This document shows positions 6,348-7,726 of a stretch of 7,726 bases of DNA, piece by piece. The DNA is taken from positions 1 to 7,726 of the forward strand of contig JASHRE010000858.1 of assembly GCA_030037515.1 (NCBI GenBank), written 5' to 3'. Under the pieces are notes generated by a model. It was not told the DNA's origin, searched no databases, and saw nothing but the letters and a program-made list of their open reading frames with translations. The DNA comes from Candidatus Sulfotelmatobacter sp. (GTDB lineage: Bacteria; Acidobacteriota; Terriglobia; Terriglobales; Acidobacteriaceae). The stretch's first letter is position 1. The number at the start of each line of letters is the position of its first letter. The position numbers were made by a program, and so were the translations under genes.

Positions 6348-7214
6348 GTGGTGCTTCGCTGGAGTGTGCTGCTGTTCCCATTCTTGATAGGGTGCCCGGC
6401 TCAGGCGCAGGTTGAATCGTTTCCAAAGGAACAATTGGCACAGAATTCCACGCCAAGAGAACAAAACTCGTCGCCAACCGCGCCGTCGAAAGCTCAAGAT
6501 CAGGATGACAAACCAGACCCGACGCAGGCCGCCGAGCAAAAAGTGAAACAACTACCCTCGGAAGCGGAGAAAGAAACCGAAAAAATTGGCGAGAAGGCGT
6601 TGGTCGTCGCGCGCGAGTGGGAAATGAACTGGCTCACCGGTCCGTACTCGGGGCGGAAACGTCCGCTCGTGCCGCTGACCAATGGCCAGCGGCAAAGAAT
6701 CTATCTGCAGCAGACGTTCACGACGTCGAGCCCGTATCTGAAACGAATGATCGTCGCGGGCTTCGATCAGTGGCGGGAAGCTCCCCCCGAGTGGGGTGAC
6801 GGATGGGGCGCGTACGCAAAGCGATTCGCATCGCGCGAAGGACAATTCATTATCGCCAACAGTCTGACGGCTCTGGGCAACGCCAAGCTGAAATATGAGC
6901 CCATGTACGACCAGTGCGAATGCGGCGGCCTCTGGCCACGAGCACGGCATGCGATCCTGCGAAATTTTTTGACTTACAATTCCACCGAGCACGAACTGCG
7001 TCCGCAATGGGCGCTCTACGCGGGCGCGTTTCTCGGAGGAGTGATTTCGGCCACCTGGCGGCCGAGTTCACATAGCCTCGTGACCAATGGCGTATTCGCC
7101 ATGGTGGGACAGGCGGGATACGGATCACTGTTGAATGTTTTTATCGAGTTCGCCGTCGACATCAACCGCAAGCTGGGCGGCAGACGCTCCAGCATCCAGC
7201 CCATCGGGAACTAG
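6348..7214 (+). CDS. Exported or lipid-anchored protein of unknown function
   Basis: I do not recognise the family. Starting at the GTG at 6348 the product has 288 residues. Residues 1-20 are a short signal sequence with two readings: signal peptidase I cleavage after AQA, or a lipobox L-I-G-C with Cys16 as the lipidated residue. Residues about 22-85 are a Gln/Ser/Pro- then Glu/Lys-rich low-complexity stretch, probably a flexible or helical linker. The body (about 88-275) is rich in Trp, Tyr and Gly, with WLTGPYSGRKRPLVPLT, a paired-Cys motif QCECGGLWPRARHAI (Cys190, Cys192) and two Gly-rich hydrophobic segments, about 223-238 and 246-272, that could be membrane-associated helices or buried strands. 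The frame extends upstream to 6225, but that part is basic and lacks a signal; the GTG start has a Shine-Dalgarno. It converges with the VKOR gene, 16 bp apart. Confidence 0.82.
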   Translation: MVLRWSVLLFPFLIGCPAQAQVESFPKEQLAQNSTPREQNSSPTAPSKAQDQDDKPDPTQAAEQKVKQLPSEAEKETEKIGEKALVVAREWEMNWLTGPYSGRKRPLVPLTNGQRQRIYLQQTFTTSSPYLKRMIVAGFDQWREAPPEWGDGWGAYAKRFASREGQFIIANSLTALGNAKLKYEPMYDQCECGGLWPRARHAILRNFLTYNSTEHELRPQWALYAGAFLGGVISATWRPSSHSLVTNGVFAMVGQAGYGSLLNVFIEFAVDINRKLGGRRSSIQPIGN

Positions 7215-7230
7215 ATTTCAACCGAAAACT

Positions 7231-7644
7231 TTACGCCGGCGAAGGCCTGCGGAGAAATTGGGCTACGACCGTCCCCAGATTCAGGAGCGATATCAAGGAA
7301 ATGATTCCCAGCGAGATCACGCAATAGACGCACCACACGCCGAGCACATGAGCTTCGATGTTGGCTAAATAAAGGGAAAACGCGAGTCCGGCAAGAGTCG
7401 GGACGAGCAACAGCCGGTAGGATCGCGCGAAGGCGAGCGCGGCCATCAGGATGTATCCGAAAATGCCGACCGTTGCGACCGGAATCGGCCCCAGCATGGC
7501 GTAAGGGCTGTGATTGACCACCCCACAATCCCAGCGTTCATTGATGCTGCAAGGGGAGTCCCCGTATTCGCGGTAGTGCTCGCGCAAGGCGAGCGCCGAC
7601 ACAGTAACGCCAAGGACAGCCAGGATCACTAGTATGTATTTCAC
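7231..7644 (-). CDS. Vitamin K epoxide reductase (VKOR) family protein
   Basis: The 137-residue integral membrane protein has hydrophobic helices at about 3-20, 56-74, 77-95 and 104-128. All four VKOR cysteines are present: the loop pair Cys32 and Cys40 (PCSINERWDC), followed by NHSPYAMLG with the conserved Ser, and the active-site CxxC at Cys105-Cys108 (WCVYC). Bacterial VKORs re-oxidise a periplasmic thioredoxin-like partner and pass electrons to quinone, doing the job of DsbB. Many are fused to a thioredoxin domain; this one is not, so it needs a separate partner, which is not in the window. The frame runs upstream to 7716, but a GTG at 7644 preceded by AGAGGA at 7649-7654 gives a start just before the first helix. 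No regulatory site can be placed with confidence in the 82 bp left before the window edge. Confidence 0.9.
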   Translation of the reverse strand: MKYILVILAVLGVTVSALALREHYREYGDSPCSINERWDCGVVNHSPYAMLGPIPVATVGIFGYILMAALAFARSYRLLLVPTLAGLAFSLYLANIEAHVLGVWCVYCVISLGIISLISLLNLGTVVAQFLRRPSPA

Positions 7645-7648
7645 GAGT

Positions 7649-7654
7649 TCCTCT
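7649..7654 (-). promoter_or_regulatory. Shine-Dalgarno of the VKOR gene
   Basis: AGAGGA on the minus strand lies 4 bases before the GTG at 7644 and is the reason for preferring this start over the longer frame beginning at 7716. Confidence 0.55.
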
Positions 7655-7726
7655 TCTAAGTTATAGCCGGTTCGGCAGACGATGGGGAGGGATTGCGACC
7701 ATTTTGGTTTCCGCATTTTTTGCGTC

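Noticed and set aside
7660..7665. TATAAC on the minus strand as a -10 box for the VKOR gene
   Set aside because: It is only 15 bp from the start codon, which would leave the Shine-Dalgarno at or before the transcript start, and no -35 box fits.

Overview
The window looks like chromosome from a soil-type, moderately GC-rich Gram-negative bacterium, most likely an acidobacterium. That is an inference from gene content and style: Sec-exported tetratricopeptide/aspartyl-protease and TonB-C proteins, a TMEM175-type channel, a compact VKOR and a low-complexity exported hypothetical protein. There is no rRNA or marker gene to confirm it. I see no tRNA, rRNA, CRISPR array, insertion sequence or intact phage module.

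Left part (1-4131). Positions 1-393 hold no convincing gene. A large minus-strand gene (394-2565) encodes an unusual exported fusion: four TPRs, two retropepsin-like domains each with a DTG motif, and a C-terminal TonB-like domain. Only 32 bp away and divergent is a plus-strand isochorismatase-like cysteine hydrolase (2598-3179). Its body is well conserved, but its first beta strand, which carries the catalytic Asp, is missing or scrambled by apparent small indels. A small exported cupin (3196-3609, minus) converges on it. Positions 3610-4131 hold no intact gene, but the minus strand contains a clear C-terminal remnant of a DUF5131 (phage Gp37/Gp68-like) protein with a frameshift at its upstream edge.

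Right part (4132-7726). A small DUF6582-like protein (4132-4428, minus) has a good Shine-Dalgarno. Next is a minus-strand two-gene unit: a TMEM175/DUF1211 membrane protein (5525-6196) whose stop codon overlaps the start of an exported GH18-like glycosidase (4500-5528) in an ATGA arrangement. Divergent from this pair is an exported or lipid-anchored protein of unknown function (6348-7214, plus). It converges with a minus-strand VKOR-family disulfide/quinone oxidoreductase (7231-7644).

The genes do not form one obvious pathway. Most products act at or beyond the inner membrane: the protease-like fusion, cupin, GH18, TMEM175, unknown exported protein and VKOR. VKOR could supply oxidising power for disulfides in such exported proteins. 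The remnant next to the DUF6582-like gene and the damaged hydrolase suggest that roughly 2.6-4.4 kb is a decaying, accessory-type patch between more ordinary genes. I found no convincing new multi-gene system. The most distinctive items are the TPR/double-retropepsin/TonB-C fusion and the overlapping TMEM175-GH18 pair.
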